Below, in pieces: positions 48,859-59,157 of a stretch of DNA of 64,000 nucleotides. Source of the DNA: Dickeya fangzhongdai (GTDB taxonomy: Bacteria > Pseudomonadota > Gammaproteobacteria > Enterobacterales > Enterobacteriaceae); contig NZ_CP025003.1 of NCBI RefSeq assembly GCF_002812485.1, forward strand, positions 3,038,001-3,102,000, in the 5' to 3' direction. The position numbers and the translations under genes are program-made. Each line of letters starts with the position of its first letter. Positions within the stretch are counted from its first letter, which is position 1. The notes beneath the pieces are model-generated. The model was not told where the DNA came from. It did no database searches and was given only the letters and a program-made list of their open reading frames with translations.

Positions 48859-48892
48859 AAAACGCTGGTTTGCTTCGGCAACCAGCGTTTTT
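48859..48892 (+). terminator. Terminator of the first porin gene
   Basis: The stem AACGCTGGTT/AACCAGCGTT with a 9-base loop is followed by TTTAATT. It lies 45 bases after the porin stop, so the two porin genes are separate transcripts. Confidence 0.9.
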
Positions 48893-49097
48893 AATTATGC
48901 CACATGCGTCACAATAATTAAAAATAGTTATACATTGCTAATGCATAACTCATTTTTGCCGCTTTCATTCTCCACAACATACATTGCGATAAAATGTGAC
49001 TTTCATTGCAATTTTATGAAAATAAAAGAATGACATCGCTAATTATGTTCATTTTAGAATCATCCATATCACCTTTAAATCTTAAGAAAAATTAATG

Positions 49098-49207
49098 TTT
49101 ACATTTTTTCTATCCGATTGGTCTGATAAAAACTCAGAAACACAGTTAAATTTACATATTGAAACATTGAGTTTCTTTCTGTTTCACAAAGTGCTATTTG
49201 GTATCAT
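49098..49207 (+). promoter_or_regulatory. Second porin promoter with OmpR-like boxes
   Basis: TTTACATATTGAAACATT (49151-49168) is a good OmpR-type box and is followed by GTTTCTTTCTGTTTCAC (49171-49187). A further TTTACATTTTTTC lies at about 49099. The -10 candidate is TATCAT at 49202-49207, giving a leader of about 130 nt as for the first copy. Confidence 0.55.
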
Positions 49208-49342
49208 TTGTGAGGTGGATAAACCTTATAGTGGATGAAACACTGCCTCCGGGTACAAAAGACATCGGTACTGGTTGAAAGTTCCATTAGTGACGAATTT
49301 TTGCCTGTAACCGAGATGATATGACCAATGAGGGTATTCATA

Positions 49343-50455
49343 ATGATGAAACGTAATATTCTGGCAGTGGCTATCCCGGCGCTGTTGGCTGCTGGTGCAG
49401 CAAACGCCGCTGAAATCTACAACAAAGACGGCAACAAACTGGATCTGAACGGTAAACTGCATGCAGGTTACATTTTCGGTGATCAGAGCAAAACGCTGTT
49501 TGGCGACGGTGACAAAACCTACGCCCGTTTAGGTTTCACTGGCGAAACCAAAATCAATAGCGACCTGACTGGTTACGGTCGTTTCGAATATGAATTCAAT
49601 GGCAGCGAAGGTGAAGACACCAACGGCAGCAAAGGCAAAACCCGCTATGCCTATGCCGGTCTGAAGTTTGCCCAATTTGGCTCTCTGGATTACGGCCGTA
49701 ACAAAGGCATCGCCTATGACGGTATTTCTTATACCGACGTACTGCCGGAATGGGGCGGTGATAACAGCTACACCGATACCATTACTGGCCGTAACTCTGG
49801 CGTATTGACCTATCGCAACAAGAACTTCTTCGGTCTGGTTGATGGCTGGAACTTTGGTCTGCAGTATCAGGCCAAAAATGAACGCACTGGTGATGGCTCT
49901 GTTTCTTCTTCCAACCCGCAACGTGCTCTGAAACGCCAGAATGGCGACGGCTGGGGTGTTTCTTCTTCTTACACCGCTCCGTTTGGCGTAGGTATCATCG
50001 CTTCTTATGAAGCCGTGGACCGCACTGATGCGCAGCTGGCACAGGGTGAAGGCAAGAAAGCTGAAGCCTGGGCTACCGGTCTGAAATATGATGCGAACAA
50101 TGTATACGTTGCCGCAACCTACGGTCAGTACCGCAACCTGACTTTCGTTAACGCAGCCAATATTGCATTCGCTGATAAAACCAAAGTCTTTGAAGCTGTT
50201 GCACAGTATACCTTCGATTTCGGTCTGAAACCGTCTCTGGCTTACGTCTCTGCTAAAGCAGATGACGAAACCGGCGCAGGTGCAGGTACCAGCGGTTATG
50301 TCCTCAAGTATGTCAGCGTGGGTTCGACTTATTCTTTCAACAAGAATCTGTCCGCCTCTGTTGAATACGCGATCAACCTGATCGACAACGATAACAACCC
50401 GTACAGCGTAAGAACCGGCAACAGCGTCTTCACCGGCCTGACCTACCAGTTCTAA
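49343..50455 (+). CDS. OmpF/OmpC-type general porin, second copy
   Basis: A 370-residue precursor closely similar to the first copy over its whole length, with long identical blocks in the signal peptide, strands and loop 3. The ATG at 49343 (MMKRN) is chosen because GAGGGTATTCATA before it matches the ribosome site of the first copy; an upstream ATG at 49328 overlaps that site. The loop 3 motif reads DVLPEWGGDN instead of DVLPEFGGD, changing an aromatic residue of the pore constriction. The C-terminal residue is phenylalanine (LTYQF). Surface loops are the main places of difference. Confidence 0.94.
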   Translation: MMKRNILAVAIPALLAAGAANAAEIYNKDGNKLDLNGKLHAGYIFGDQSKTLFGDGDKTYARLGFTGETKINSDLTGYGRFEYEFNGSEGEDTNGSKGKTRYAYAGLKFAQFGSLDYGRNKGIAYDGISYTDVLPEWGGDNSYTDTITGRNSGVLTYRNKNFFGLVDGWNFGLQYQAKNERTGDGSVSSSNPQRALKRQNGDGWGVSSSYTAPFGVGIIASYEAVDRTDAQLAQGEGKKAEAWATGLKYDANNVYVAATYGQYRNLTFVNAANIAFADKTKVFEAVAQYTFDFGLKPSLAYVSAKADDETGAGAGTSGYVLKYVSVGSTYSFNKNLSASVEYAINLIDNDNNPYSVRTGNSVFTGLTYQF

Positions 50456-50484
50456 TCCCTTTTACGTTTTCAACGTAAAGAGGC

Positions 50485-50512
50485 AAAGCCAGGACATGTT
50501 CCTGGCTTTATT
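50485..50512 (+). terminator. Terminator of the second porin gene
   Basis: The stem AAAGCCAGGA/TCCTGGCTTT with a 5-base loop is followed by ATTATTTC. A separate small hairpin (TTTACGT/ACGTAAA) precedes it at 50461. Confidence 0.85.
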
Positions 50513-50673
50513 ATTTCTGCGGTATCTCGTCTGCTTCTTCTCTACTGGGTATTTATACCACCACATTCCTTCCCGCCATTATTTCCGTTTCTTTTGATGC
50601 AAACGGTTGGCAAAGCCGGGCGCTGGCGTTAACCTGCTATTTCTGTTTACTCTCTGTCATGGATTACTTCGCA

Positions 50674-51864
50674 ATGTTTGAAAAAATCTCTGCCGCACCT
50701 GCCGACCCGATTCTTGGGCTGGCCGACCTGTTTCGCGCTGACGAGCGTCCTCATAAAATCAATCTGGGGATTGGTGTCTATAAAGACGAAACAGGTAAGA
50801 CGCCGGTACTCACCAGTGTTAAAAAAGCGGAACAGCTGTTGCTGGAAACAGAAACCACCAAAAACTACCTGAGTATCGATGGCATACCGGAATTTGCCCG
50901 TTGCACTCAGGAACTGTTGTTCAGTAAGCAGAGCGAGATCATTGCGAATAAACGAGCACGCACCGCACAAACGCCGGGCGGCACCGGTGGCCTGCGTGTC
51001 GCCGCAGACTTCATTGCCAACCAGACCAGCGCCAAGCGTATCTGGGTCAGTAACCCGAGCTGGCCGAACCACAAAAATATTTTCACTGCCGTCGGCCTCG
51101 AAGTCTGTGATTACACTTACTACGATGCGGTTAACCACGCGCTGGATTTCGACGGTATGCTGACCAGCCTCAATGCGGCTCAGGCCGGCGATGTTGTGCT
51201 GTTCCATGGCTGTTGTCATAACCCCACCGGCATCGACCCAACACAAGCGCAGTGGGCGCAGTTGGCCGATCTGGCGCTGGAAAAAGGCTGGCTGCCGTTG
51301 TTTGACTTCGCCTATCAGGGTTTTGCCCGTGGTCTGGATGAAGACGCCGAAGGGTTGCGCATTTTTGCCGCCAAACACAAAGAATTAATCGTCGCCAGTT
51401 CTTACTCCAAGAACTTTGGCTTGTACAACGAGCGTGTCGGCGCCTGCACTATCGTGGCGGCAGATACCGCTACTGTCGACACCGCATTCAGCCAGGTCAA
51501 GGCGGCGATCCGCGCCAACTATTCCAACCCACCGTCACACGGTGCGGCGGTTGTGGCGACGGTGCTCGCCAACGAGTCGCTGCGTAACATCTGGGAACAG
51601 GAACTGACGGCAATGCGTGAACGTATTCAGCGCATGCGTCACCTGTTCGTCAGTACGCTGCAGGAAAAAGGCGCCAATCAGGATTTCTCCTTTATCATCA
51701 ATCAGAATGGCATGTTCTCTTTCAGTGGACTGAGCAAGGATCAGGTGCTGCGTCTGCGCAACGAATTTGGGATTTACGCAGTGAACTCCGGCCGAATCAA
51801 CGTGGCGGGCATGACACCGGAAAATATGGCGCCGCTGTGCGAAGCCATCGTTGCAGTGCTGTAA
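50674..51864 (+). CDS. aspC: Aspartate aminotransferase
   Basis: A 396-residue PLP-dependent class I aminotransferase, the same length as in E. coli. It interconverts aspartate and oxaloacetate with glutamate/2-oxoglutarate. The PLP lysine is in [16 protein letters not shown], the phosphate-binding arginine segment follows, and HNPTGIDPT and the C-terminal substrate-binding arginine (SGRINVAGM) are intact. The start [12 protein letters not shown] follows the E. coli protein; an ATG five codons earlier exists, and neither has a strong ribosome site. It follows the porins, as in E. coli. Confidence 0.97.
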   Translation: MFEKISAAPADPILGLADLFRADERPHKINLGIGVYKDETGKTPVLTSVKKAEQLLLETETTKNYLSIDGIPEFARCTQELLFSKQSEIIANKRARTAQTPGGTGGLRVAADFIANQTSAKRIWVSNPSWPNHKNIFTAVGLEVCDYTYYDAVNHALDFDGMLTSLNAAQAGDVVLFHGCCHNPTGIDPTQAQWAQLADLALEKGWLPLFDFAYQGFARGLDEDAEGLRIFAAKHKELIVASSYSKNFGLYNERVGACTIVAADTATVDTAFSQVKAAIRANYSNPPSHGAAVVATVLANESLRNIWEQELTAMRERIQRMRHLFVSTLQEKGANQDFSFIINQNGMFSFSGLSKDQVLRLRNEFGIYAVNSGRINVAGMTPENMAPLCEAIVAVL

Positions 51865-51901
51865 TGATACTTGCCGCCCTTTTTAAAGGGCGCATGCAGA
51901 C

Positions 51902-51931
51902 AAAGAGGCCAGCAAATATGCTGGCCTCTTT
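51902..51931. terminator. Bidirectional terminator between aspC and gloC
   Basis: A perfect 13-bp stem AAAGAGGCCAGCA/TGCTGGCCTCTTT serves the convergent aspC and gloC transcripts. The flanking T content is modest on both sides. Confidence 0.85.
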
Positions 51932-51951
51932 ATTGCCCAATACAATGGGAA

Positions 51952-52590
51952 TCAGTCAGTATCGCGCACAAACGGGTTAGTACGGCGCTCTTCACCAAAT
52001 GTGGACATGGGTCCGTGACCCGGAATGAAAGCGATATCATCGCCCAGCGGGAACAACTTGTTGCGGATGGAATCCACCAGCGCCTGGTGGTTCCCTTGTG
52101 GGAAGTCACTACGCCCTACTCCGCCACGAAAAATCACATCGCCAACCTGTGCAAAACGCGCCTGTTCATCGATGAATACCACATGACCCGGCGTGTGCCC
52201 CGGGCAGTGCAGAACCGATAATACCGATTCGCCAATGGCGACGGTATCGCCTTCCTCCAGCCAGCGGGTCGGCACCAGCGGCGGACAATCATTCAAACCA
52301 AACATCCGACTCTGGGCGGGTAGCCCGTCGAGCCAGAAGGCGTCTGCCTGTTGCGGGCCAACGATCGGCACCTGAAAATGTTCAGCCAGCGCCGCCGCGG
52401 CACCCACATGGTCCAGATGACCATGCGTCAACAGAATCTGCGTCACCGTCACGCCGGTCTGCGCCACAACCTGCTTGATTTTGTCTGCTTCGCCGCCGGG
52501 ATCAACAATGGCGGCCTGCAACGTTTTTTCACACCATAACAGCGTGCAATTCTGGCTAAAAGCTGTGACTGGAATAATCTGGTACTTCAT
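51952..52590 (-). CDS. gloC: Glyoxalase II-type hydrolase GloC (YcbL)
   Basis: A 212-residue metallo-beta-lactamase-fold hydrolase that splits S-lactoylglutathione in methylglyoxal detoxification. Metal-binding motifs are [12 protein letters not shown] (HxHxDH), [26 protein letters not shown] and the final [12 protein letters not shown]. It ends slightly shorter than E. coli YcbL. It is followed on the same strand by the location of aspC's terminator, and mepK lies upstream. Confidence 0.95.
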   Translation of the reverse strand: MKYQIIPVTAFSQNCTLLWCEKTLQAAIVDPGGEADKIKQVVAQTGVTVTQILLTHGHLDHVGAAAALAEHFQVPIVGPQQADAFWLDGLPAQSRMFGLNDCPPLVPTRWLEEGDTVAIGESVLSVLHCPGHTPGHVVFIDEQARFAQVGDVIFRGGVGRSDFPQGNHQALVDSIRNKLFPLGDDIAFIPGHGPMSTFGEERRTNPFVRDTD

Positions 52591-52655
52591 ACCGCTCCGT
52601 TTTACTTCAATCCTTGTTCAAGGGAATGCCGACTTCGCCCACTCAGTGATTCATG

Positions 52656-53204
52656 TTACCAGGTGCGAACCGCGCCGGTATCAATGTGCACAAAATTGCT
52701 CTGCGGGTAATAGCCAACGCCGCCGGCACGCATTTTCAACGCGGCTTTTCGAATATTAGCCAGTTGGACCCCTTCGATATGGAAGTCCATGGCTTTTCCC
52801 TGGGTGTGATAGCTCTGTTTTGCCACGCCCTTACTGTGCGACCGTAAATCCTCATTGGTGCTGTAAGAACGATAACCCGAGATCAGCTGTACCGGCTTGG
52901 CAGAACCCAACATGACTTGCAGGCGGTATAGCTGATCAAACAGCGCCGGGTCGATGGTTTTGACCTTGTTCGCCCGATAATCGCGGAAGAAATGGTTTAA
53001 CCGGGATAACTCTTCTTTGTTATAACGACGACCATCGAAGAATTCGACTTTGAGGCGCTCACCGGTATTGATATTGTTCAGCGTAAGAATGCGCGGACGA
53101 GCCGTAGATAACGAAGCCAGCGATTGACCCGGTAGCAGTGCTATTCCTAACGCCGCGCCGCCGAGCGCCAGCCATTTGCGTCGATGATTATCAATGTGTT
53201 CCAT
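52656..53204 (-). CDS. mepK: Murein endopeptidase MepK (YcbK)
   Basis: A 182-residue M15-type (DUF882) peptidase that cuts meso-DAP to meso-DAP 3-3 crosslinks. The start MEHIDNHRRKWLALGGAALG is chosen as in E. coli; a longer frame lacks support. The N-terminus is a twin-arginine signal (HRRKWLALGG). The zinc-binding set is visible in LISGYRS, SYHTQGKAMDFHIEG and NFVHIDTG. It sits downstream of ldtD, whose product makes the bonds that MepK cuts. Confidence 0.94.
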   Translation of the reverse strand: MEHIDNHRRKWLALGGAALGIALLPGQSLASLSTARPRILTLNNINTGERLKVEFFDGRRYNKEELSRLNHFFRDYRANKVKTIDPALFDQLYRLQVMLGSAKPVQLISGYRSYSTNEDLRSHSKGVAKQSYHTQGKAMDFHIEGVQLANIRKAALKMRAGGVGYYPQSNFVHIDTGAVRTW

Positions 53205-53406
53205 AAAGCTTGAGTACCCTGGGCTAAAAAAAGCGAAGAGAAGAACAACAGGTGAAGCGGTACGTAAAAAATGCACCGCTTCGCACCTTAACTGCCTGCG
53301 GCAGGAGCGTCAACCGGCTTTACGCCAACTCTGGCGCGAGGTCCCACCGCTTTTCGCCTGACAACGCCCGTGGACGCAACCCGAGAATTGCCCGCATTAC
53401 GGATAC

Positions 53407-55095
53407 TTACTGTAATAATAATCCAACCTTAGACAAAGCCAGCGCGCCGGTTTTCACCGTATCATCATAATTGTAAATATCTGTGCGGAACTGCGGTTTG
53501 CCATCATCAGCCACCCAGGCAGTCAGGTAGTAAAAATTCACCGGTACTCTTTGGCGCACCGCCACATAAGTGGTGTTGCCCTGCTCAAGGGTTGACGAAA
53601 TACGGGCATTGTTCCAGCCGGCATCCTGCAATAACAGTGCCGCCAATTCCGATGCCTTGTTAACACGCACACATCCCGAACTCAGCGCCCGGATATCTCT
53701 CTGAAACAAATTATGGTTAGGCGTATCATGCAGGTAGATGGCGTCCGTATTCGGCATATTGAACTTATAACGCCCCAGCGAATTGCTGTCCCCCGGCGCC
53801 TGACGCAGGCGGTACGGGAAGTTGCTGGCCGAAACCATCGGCCAATCGATCATCGAAGGATCAATCGGCTGAGCGCTTTCGGTCCAGTCTGACAGTACGG
53901 TATAACCGTGGCGCTGCAGATACCCCGGGTCCTGAATCACCTTAGGAATGATGTCCTGACGGGTAAGCGTGGTAGGCACGTTCCACGGCGGATTCATCAC
54001 CACATTGCTCAGCGAACTGTTCATCAGCGGCGTCTTGCGTTTAGGCTGACCGACAATCACCTTTGACGACAAAATCTCCGCGCCATTCTGATAGTAACTG
54101 AGCGAGTAGTTGGGAATATTGACCACGATGCCGCTGCTGACCTTGTCCGGCACCAGCCGCAGGCGCTGGATATTCAACGCCAGCAACGTAGCGCGCATCT
54201 GCGAAGAGACATTGAGCCAGTCGCGGGTTCGTTTACCAATCACGCCGTCATCCTGCAGCCCTTGCGAGTGCTGGAAGCGTTTCACCGCATCCACAACCGC
54301 TCCGTCATAACGCAGCGGCGATGTATCACCTGATGACGCCTCATTAAACAGCGGCATCGCGGCACCATCCTGATTCAACATGCCGGTTCGCAGCAGAATC
54401 TCTTTTAAAACCGGTAACGCGTTGCTTTCATCGCCGGGACGCAATGAGTCCGCCAGTATAAGTTTCGGCCAGGGACGGTTGTCCGTCAGCATGTTTTTCA
54501 ACGCGTCGTGCATTTTTGCATACTGGGAATGACGAGGCGCCAGCGATGCAATAAACGCCAGCCCGTTGCCCGATGCAACCGCCCGCTGCCACTGCTCAAT
54601 CATCTCCGCCGATGGCATAGCCAACTTATAGGGAACACTGCTGTACAACCAGCTGTTGCCGTTTTTCTCCACCCCGGCGACAAACTGCATGTACCCGAGC
54701 ATGGCGTCCGACAGCACCACATCACGGGCAAAACCGTTTAATTTCGGGTCGGTCAGCCAGGTGACCCAGGTAGTGAATTGCGGTTGAATACCGGAAAGCG
54801 CGACTTCCGCCAGTTGCTGCTGAAACGCTTTGACGACGTGGCTGTCGCTCCACATCGGTTGCATGTGCTGGCGCGTATAAAGCGCGGTCAATTCGCCAAG
54901 ATAATGAGGTGAAATACCGGCGGGCAAACCAGCGGTAACAGAGGTATGACTTTTTGACGCGGCCGATGACACTGCACTGCCCGGTGCAATCGGCGAAGCC
55001 GCCTGAGCGGAAAACGAAGTCAACAGACTACCCAGCCAAATCGAGCTGGCTACCCCCAGAAGCAGTCTTTGTGTATTTCGTTTGACTAACAACAT
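53407..55095 (-). CDS. ldtD: L,D-transpeptidase LdtD (YcbB)
   Basis: A 562-residue periplasmic L,D-transpeptidase that makes 3-3 crosslinks, important under outer-membrane and beta-lactam stress. The start is MLLVKRNTQR with GGGGAT six bases before; a signal peptide follows (cleavage near FSAQA-A). There is a scaffold domain and a peptidoglycan-binding domain (VDAVKRFQHSQGLQDDGVIGKRT). The YkuD catalytic domain has HDTPNHNLFQRDIRALSSGCVRVNK (catalytic Cys in SSGCVRV). It is somewhat shorter than the E. coli protein, mainly in the linker before the peptidoglycan-binding domain. In E. coli the other neighbour is mukB; here it is selO. Confidence 0.95.
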   Translation of the reverse strand: MLLVKRNTQRLLLGVASSIWLGSLLTSFSAQAASPIAPGSAVSSAASKSHTSVTAGLPAGISPHYLGELTALYTRQHMQPMWSDSHVVKAFQQQLAEVALSGIQPQFTTWVTWLTDPKLNGFARDVVLSDAMLGYMQFVAGVEKNGNSWLYSSVPYKLAMPSAEMIEQWQRAVASGNGLAFIASLAPRHSQYAKMHDALKNMLTDNRPWPKLILADSLRPGDESNALPVLKEILLRTGMLNQDGAAMPLFNEASSGDTSPLRYDGAVVDAVKRFQHSQGLQDDGVIGKRTRDWLNVSSQMRATLLALNIQRLRLVPDKVSSGIVVNIPNYSLSYYQNGAEILSSKVIVGQPKRKTPLMNSSLSNVVMNPPWNVPTTLTRQDIIPKVIQDPGYLQRHGYTVLSDWTESAQPIDPSMIDWPMVSASNFPYRLRQAPGDSNSLGRYKFNMPNTDAIYLHDTPNHNLFQRDIRALSSGCVRVNKASELAALLLQDAGWNNARISSTLEQGNTTYVAVRQRVPVNFYYLTAWVADDGKPQFRTDIYNYDDTVKTGALALSKVGLLLQ

Positions 55096-55403
55096 CCATT
55101 TATCCCCTGTACATAAAATGACACTGCTTTTATCACACTGCGTTTTTCGCAACCGGCCTGTTTCTGTTAGCCAATTATTTTTCGCAACCGATATATCCGT
55201 TGCAACAAACCGCCGTGGCGCTCGGAATAGTTCGCCCTGACGGGCAAACCGCGTCACGAATAATGGCGGGGTACTCCCTAGTTTATACTGATTTTACGGC
55301 GTGGCATGGGAAATAATAAGCCAGTTACTCCCCTAATTCTGACCATCATACAGTCAGTTATCTTATCGTTCCCCATCAGACTCGCCTACCGAGGCCACGT
55401 ATT

Positions 55404-56855
55404 TTAGCTGGAACAGGAAATCTCCAGATGCTTGCCCCATGTCGGCGGCAACGCGGCCAGATCGGCCATGTCCGGCTGCTCCGCATAGGGTTGACGCAAC
55501 GCCCGGTGCAAACGCCCGAGTAAGCCGATATCCTCCCGCTCCGCCTGTTCTATCGCCTGCTGAGCCAGATAATTGCGTAACACATAACGCGGATTGGCCT
55601 GCTTCATCCGACGCTGGCGCTCCGCGTCGTCAACGCTTTCCAGCGCCAGCCGCTGACGGTACGTACTGAACCAATCGTCAAATACCGGGCGATCGATAAA
55701 CACGTCCTGTAACGGTGAGTGGCTGCTGTGCCGTTCTGTTTCCGACAATAGTCGAAAAATGTGGGTATAGTCCGCCTGCTCGCGCTGCATCAGCTTCAAC
55801 AGCCCCACCAGCAATTCGTTATCCTGCGCCTGCGGCGTATCAAAACCGAGTTTGGCGCGCATCAGTTCGCCGAAACGTTGCATCAACGCGGGTTCATAGC
55901 GATCCAACGCCCGTTGCAGGATATCGCTGGACATCAACCCCGATAGCGACTGCGCCAGGCGGTGCAGGTTCCACAACGCCACCGCCGGCTGATTATCGAA
56001 TGCGTAACGCCCCTGATGGTCCGAATGGTTACAGATGTAGCCGGGCTGATAATCGTCCATAAAACCGTACGGGCCGTAGTCGATGGTGAGGCCAAGAATG
56101 GACATATTGTCGGTATTCATCACACCGTGGGCAAAGCCAACGGCCTGCCAGTGAGCAATCAATCGCGCAGTGCGTTCCACAACATCGCTGAACCACAGGT
56201 AATAGCGATCGGTTTCCTGCTGCCACTGCGGCCAATGGCATGCGATGACATACTCCGCCAGCTGACGCACCTTTTCCTGTTCGCGGCGGTAATAGAAATG
56301 TTCGAAGTGACCGAAACGGACATGGCTATCCGCCACTCGCAATAGCATCGCCCCCCGCTCTTCCTGCTCACGCTGTACCGGATGGTCGCTGCTGACGATA
56401 GTCAGCGCACGCGTAGTGGGAATGCCGAGATGGTGTAGCGCTTCCGACGCCAGAAATTCGCGCACCACCGAGCGCAATACCGCCCGGCCGTCGCCCATGC
56501 GTGAATAGGGGGTCAATCCCGCGCCTTTAAGATGCCAGTCTTGTGTACGTCCATCCGCCAGTTGCTGTTGTCCGAGCAGGATGCCGCGTCCATCACCCAA
56601 CTGCCCGGCCCAGCCCCCGAACTGATGACCGCTGTACACCTGAGCCAGCGGCGCCATGCCCGGCAACAGCCGTTCTCCGGTCCAGATTCGGCGGTTGTCG
56701 CCGTCAAACCAGTCGTCCGATAACCCCAGTTCCTGAGCAAGCGTGGCGTTATGATATAGCAAACGCGCACCCTGCAATGGCGTGGGCGTCAGCTCGGTGT
56801 AAAACCCCGGTAGTTGCTGGTGATAATGGTTATTAAACAGAAGGTGATGCGACAT
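55404..56855 (-). CDS. selO: Protein AMPylase SelO (YdiU)
   Basis: A 483-residue pseudokinase-fold enzyme that transfers AMP from ATP to Ser/Thr/Tyr of target proteins, with a role in redox homeostasis. The start [10 protein letters not shown] has AGGGGG upstream. Family motifs are [63 protein letters not shown] and [11 protein letters not shown] (metal-binding Asn and Asp). The C-terminus is ISCSS, with the cysteine that replaces the eukaryotic selenocysteine and is used in redox control. The gene lies next to ydiV, as in E. coli. Confidence 0.95.
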   Translation of the reverse strand: MSHHLLFNNHYHQQLPGFYTELTPTPLQGARLLYHNATLAQELGLSDDWFDGDNRRIWTGERLLPGMAPLAQVYSGHQFGGWAGQLGDGRGILLGQQQLADGRTQDWHLKGAGLTPYSRMGDGRAVLRSVVREFLASEALHHLGIPTTRALTIVSSDHPVQREQEERGAMLLRVADSHVRFGHFEHFYYRREQEKVRQLAEYVIACHWPQWQQETDRYYLWFSDVVERTARLIAHWQAVGFAHGVMNTDNMSILGLTIDYGPYGFMDDYQPGYICNHSDHQGRYAFDNQPAVALWNLHRLAQSLSGLMSSDILQRALDRYEPALMQRFGELMRAKLGFDTPQAQDNELLVGLLKLMQREQADYTHIFRLLSETERHSSHSPLQDVFIDRPVFDDWFSTYRQRLALESVDDAERQRRMKQANPRYVLRNYLAQQAIEQAEREDIGLLGRLHRALRQPYAEQPDMADLAALPPTWGKHLEISCSS

Positions 56856-57009
56856 AATTCCCCCTTTTCCGTCAGTGTAGAACCGCGGCAGGAGAATTAA
56901 CACGGAATAAATACAGGGATATTAGCCGTATGGAAACATTAACAAATAATATAGATAGCGTATGGCCTACAGGCAGCAGGCGCCAGCCGCAGCCGGACGC
57001 CCGCATTGG

Positions 57010-57744
57010 CTAACCGTAACAGGCAACCGGCATCAGCGCATTATCCAACGCTTCCGGCGGCAAGCTCGGCCATAATTGTCCCTGGACAGCGTTGACGTCA
57101 AGCTCACATATTTTTTCAAAACTGGCTATATTATCAATCCCTTTCGCCACGACTTTCAGCGAGGGGCAATGTTTTTTCATCACCTGCAACATCGGATTAA
57201 TAATAGAAACAGACGCGGGTCGGGTTAATAATTTATTGATAAACGCGGCGTCCATTTTCACACTGGCAACCATACCATCATAAAATGGCTTCAGATTCAT
57301 TTTTCCGGAACCGAAATTATCCAGCCATAAATGGAAAGACTGGCTTAATTTAGTCAGTTGAGAATTATCCCGCCCACGGGATATATCAGGAAAACTCTCA
57401 TTAATTTCAAGCTGCAAAAAAGGCAGCGCGCGAAACTCCTGGCCCAGCGACTCGTCATTAACCAGAAACTCCGTCAATGTATGATCGATCTTCAGCAGAA
57501 CAGTCACCCGGTTATTGATAAACCAGGTTGATTTATCCTTCAGGATTGCCAGTTGCTCTCTCAGCAAGGTTCGCTTCTGCCGATGGTTCAGCATGCCCAG
57601 TAAGATATCCTGTGGCATGGACAGACTTCCTGCCGTGCTCTGGAAACGTCCGATCATCTCTAGCGCCAGCAACCGTGAATCCAGATGATAAATCGGAGAG
57701 AAAAGATACTGACTGACATAGTCAACTTCAAGCTGGATACGCAT
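57010..57744 (-). CDS. ydiV: Degenerate EAL-domain protein, YdiV (RflP)-like
   Basis: A 244-residue stand-alone EAL fold. Catalytic and c-di-GMP-binding positions are degraded. EAL reads EMI (ALEMIGRF), the DDFGTG region reads LDNFGSGKMN, and the AEGVE segment reads AKGIDN, losing a metal-ligand glutamate. It should therefore not hydrolyse c-di-GMP. E. coli YdiV, equally degenerate, binds FlhD and blocks flagellar gene activation. The order selO-ydiV supports orthology. Function here is inferred from that. Confidence 0.82.
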   Translation of the reverse strand: MRIQLEVDYVSQYLFSPIYHLDSRLLALEMIGRFQSTAGSLSMPQDILLGMLNHRQKRTLLREQLAILKDKSTWFINNRVTVLLKIDHTLTEFLVNDESLGQEFRALPFLQLEINESFPDISRGRDNSQLTKLSQSFHLWLDNFGSGKMNLKPFYDGMVASVKMDAAFINKLLTRPASVSIINPMLQVMKKHCPSLKVVAKGIDNIASFEKICELDVNAVQGQLWPSLPPEALDNALMPVACYG

Positions 57745-58094
57745 AGTGTTATAGCCAGATTAAAAAGGTTAAACCCGCCGTAACGGGCAGCCAGACAATG
57801 CATGCCTGACCTGAATCCTATTCGCTGCTACCACTCCAGAAACATTAAAGATTATTAACTATGATACTCAAACGGGGCACATAATATTATGCTGATTCAG
57901 CAGCTATTATTCCGATTCAACAATCGTACGCCTAAATACCCGTAAGAAGATATGATAAATAATCTCAATCCTTTTCTTCACGCGAATACCCATTTGGTTA
58001 CTACCAGAACCGACACTAATCTATAATTCGGTGGTATCGAAAAACAATCCGTTTTTCATTTTTCAGACAAAGCCCTAATACCCATTTCAAATTA
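57745..58094. other. AT-rich gap between ydiV and lplA
   Basis: A 350-bp non-coding stretch, clearly richer in A+T than the genes beside it. A palindrome GCTGATTCAGC (about 57892-57903) lies near the ydiV end, and GAAAAAC-N5-GTTTTTC (58039-58057) near the lplA stop could be a weak terminator. I see no reading frame or clear promoter pair. Confidence 0.4.
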
Positions 58095-59111
58095 TTAACG
58101 AATACTTTCCGATAACCAGACAATCAATGCGTTTATTTCGTTATGCTGTTGGGGAAAATCCTCCGCCAGCCGCTCGCCAACAGCCACCAGCGCATCCGGA
58201 CGGTATGACACCCCTTCCAGCCGCTCCGCCAGCGCTTCCAGCGGAGTGGGATTGAGGCTATCGGTAAAGAGCTGACAACGGCTGATGACGCCACGCTCCA
58301 CGTCGAAATGCAGTTCCACGCCACCCCAGTCAAAACGGGTATCCAGCATATGGGTAAATTCCGGCGCCTGACCAAAATTCCACGCCCAACTGCTCTGGCG
58401 CGCGAACAATTCAGCGAACCCTGGCAGATCCGGTAAAACGTCAGGTGAGATAATCTCCGGTTGGCACCGGGTTTGATAATGTTCGAAAAATGCCTGCGTA
58501 ACGGCATCGCAAATCGTCTCATGGCTAATCCCCGGCAACAACTCCGCCAGATTAGCCACCCGCGAACGTACCGATGCAATGCCTTTGGCTTGCAATTTCT
58601 TAACATCCGGATTGAGGTAATCGGCCAGACGGGAAAGGTTGGCCGCCAGCAATAACGTCCCATGATGAAAACCGCGATCGGCGCTTTCCCGATAGGCGGA
58701 ACCGGAAATCTTTCTCACGCCATCCGCAGTTTCAACCACCAGGTCGTTGCGCCCTGATGCCTGCGCCGTCACCCCGCACATTGCCAGCGCCTGCAGGATA
58801 ATGCCGGTGGAAACGCTCTTGTCATAGCCGGGTTTGCCCGCCATGAAGGTAAAACAGGTATTGCCGAGATCGTGGAATACCGCCCCGCCGCCACTACTGC
58901 GCCGCGCCAGTTTGATGCCATCCTGCTCCATGCGCCGGGTATTACATTCTTTCCACGGGTTCTGCGCCCGACCGATCACCACGGTTTCCGCATTGCGCCA
59001 TAAAAACAGTACCCGCTGCGTGGTCGGCATCTGCCGGAAAATGCACTCCTCCACCGCCAGATTGAACCAGGGATCGACAGAGTCGGAAATCAGCAAACGC
59101 AGTGCAGGCAT
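58095..59111 (-). CDS. lplA: Lipoate-protein ligase A
   Basis: A 338-residue ligase, the same length as E. coli LplA. It activates exogenous lipoate with ATP and attaches it to E2 and GcvH proteins. Conserved features are [32 protein letters not shown], the [15 protein letters not shown] lipoyl-adenylate-binding motif, and [23 protein letters not shown] with the catalytic lysine. In E. coli lplA lies near serB, not here; the gene has been placed between ydiV and nlpC. Sequence and composition look native. Confidence 0.96.
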   Translation of the reverse strand: MPALRLLISDSVDPWFNLAVEECIFRQMPTTQRVLFLWRNAETVVIGRAQNPWKECNTRRMEQDGIKLARRSSGGGAVFHDLGNTCFTFMAGKPGYDKSVSTGIILQALAMCGVTAQASGRNDLVVETADGVRKISGSAYRESADRGFHHGTLLLAANLSRLADYLNPDVKKLQAKGIASVRSRVANLAELLPGISHETICDAVTQAFFEHYQTRCQPEIISPDVLPDLPGFAELFARQSSWAWNFGQAPEFTHMLDTRFDWGGVELHFDVERGVISRCQLFTDSLNPTPLEALAERLEGVSYRPDALVAVGERLAEDFPQQHNEINALIVWLSESIR

Positions 59112-59157
59112 GGCGAAACTCCGAATAGCAGTTGACCGCCGCCGGGCGGTCGGAAAA

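Noticed and set aside
57892..57903. GCTGATTCAGC as a Cra site
   Set aside because: The half sites are five bases too close compared with the Cra consensus, and no sugar-metabolism gene is adjacent.
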